From the NCBI RefSeq assembly GCF_006159205.1, contig NZ_CP040812.1, positions 1,302,001-1,366,000 on the forward strand: a DNA stretch of 64,000 bases. Direction: 5' to 3'. Both the position numbers and the translations under genes were made by a program. A model generated the notes under the pieces. It saw only the letters and a list, made by a program, of their open reading frames with translations. It had not been told where the DNA came from and made no database searches. This stretch comes from Antarcticibacterium flavum (GTDB lineage: Bacteria; Bacteroidota; Bacteroidia; Flavobacteriales; Flavobacteriaceae). Positions 63,823 through 64,000 of this stretch are shown here, piece after piece. The stretch's first letter is position 1, and every line of letters begins with the position of its first letter.

Positions 63823-64000
63823 TTATTCCTCTTCAGGCAGGACTTCACATACACATCGAAAACCCGTAACCTCATTAGGAAAAGAAACCGGTTTTATGCC
63901 CTTGTAGTTCTCACCATAAGTCGTAGATGCCTGGGTATATTCTGTAATATTATAAAGAGAAAATTCTTCGGCATTTTCAGGGGCCTTAAACTTAAGCGGA
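63823..64000 (-). CDS. C-terminal end of a formylglycine-generating-enzyme-like (SUMF1 fold) protein
   Basis: The last 58 codons of a gene entering from the right edge. It reads PLKFKAPENAEEFSLYNITE, later KPVSFPNEVTGFRCVCEV and ends LPEEE. The GFRCV segment near the end is typical of FGE-sulfatase/SUMF1-fold proteins, which in Flavobacteriia include GldJ and GldK gliding lipoproteins as well as true sulfatase activators. Too little is visible to choose. Confidence 0.55.
   Translation of the reverse strand, partial: PLKFKAPENAEEFSLYNITEYTQASTTYGENYKGIKPVSFPNEVTGFRCVCEVLPEEE

Overview
The window is chromosomal DNA of a Bacteroidota member, almost certainly Flavobacteriaceae. The evidence is a gldA gliding gene, TAnnTTTG-type -7 promoter boxes, a split MetH (separate homocysteine-methyltransferase subunit), a DAHP synthase-chorismate mutase fusion inside a phe/tyr operon, paired DUF3857/transglutaminase proteins, and many secreted Bacteroidota-type lipoproteins and beta-barrels. 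Genus cannot be fixed from sequence alone; the Gramella/Salegentibacter/Salinimicrobium side of the family is a guess. No rRNA, tRNA or CRISPR array was seen.

Layout. 1-358 is the start of rlmN. 0.36-2 kb is a repeat-filled gap. 2-10.4 kb carries, on the minus strand, rsgA-dtd-two DUF3857 proteins-mazG-like-small membrane protein-aroA, then queA. 10.9-15 kb is the aromatic operon pheA-aminotransferase-tyrA-DAHPS/CM, preceded by a Phe/Tyr-rich leader peptide and a terminator (attenuator). 15-18 kb holds gldA, a DUF2807 lipoprotein and a PagL-like protein. 18-23.5 kb is the methionine methylation operon metH1-metH2-metF under a SAM-I riboswitch; metH2 is interrupted by a DUF559 nuclease gene flanked by inverted GC-rich hairpins. 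24-30 kb has an OsmC protein and the operon metY-metX-hom-metZ, preceded by two successive Met/Cys-rich leader peptides, each with its own terminator. 31-42 kb holds an outer-membrane protein, a candidate structured RNA, metK, an acyl-CoA dehydrogenase/hydroxyacid dehydrogenase/universal stress protein operon and several small genes. 43-57.6 kb has a PLP dehydratase, a RAYT transposase coupled to an alpha/beta hydrolase, katG, a D-lactate dehydrogenase-like gene and a radical SAM/lipoprotein locus. 57.9-59.3 kb is a complete IS4-family element with a 12-bp target duplication. 59.4-64 kb holds an interrupted lactate permease, an intact and a decayed RAYT, a metallopeptidase lipoprotein and the end of a sulfatase-modifying-factor-like gene.

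Sulfur amino acid control is layered. The B12/folate arm (metH, metF) is set to sense SAM through a riboswitch, while sulfur assimilation into homocysteine (metY, metX, hom, metZ) is set to sense Met and probably Cys translation through tandem attenuators. metK, which makes SAM, lies 1.4 kb beyond that leader.

Gaps between genes are rich in dispersed repeats: several element families with inverted ends (called A, B and C here), 28-bp REP-like palindromes (two of them inside RAYT genes), G/C hairpins and short-period tandem repeats. Four reading-frame breaks (two in metH2, one in a lipoprotein gene, one in the lactate permease) all sit in G/C runs, and each would be repaired by one added G/C. 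They may therefore be consensus errors rather than biology.
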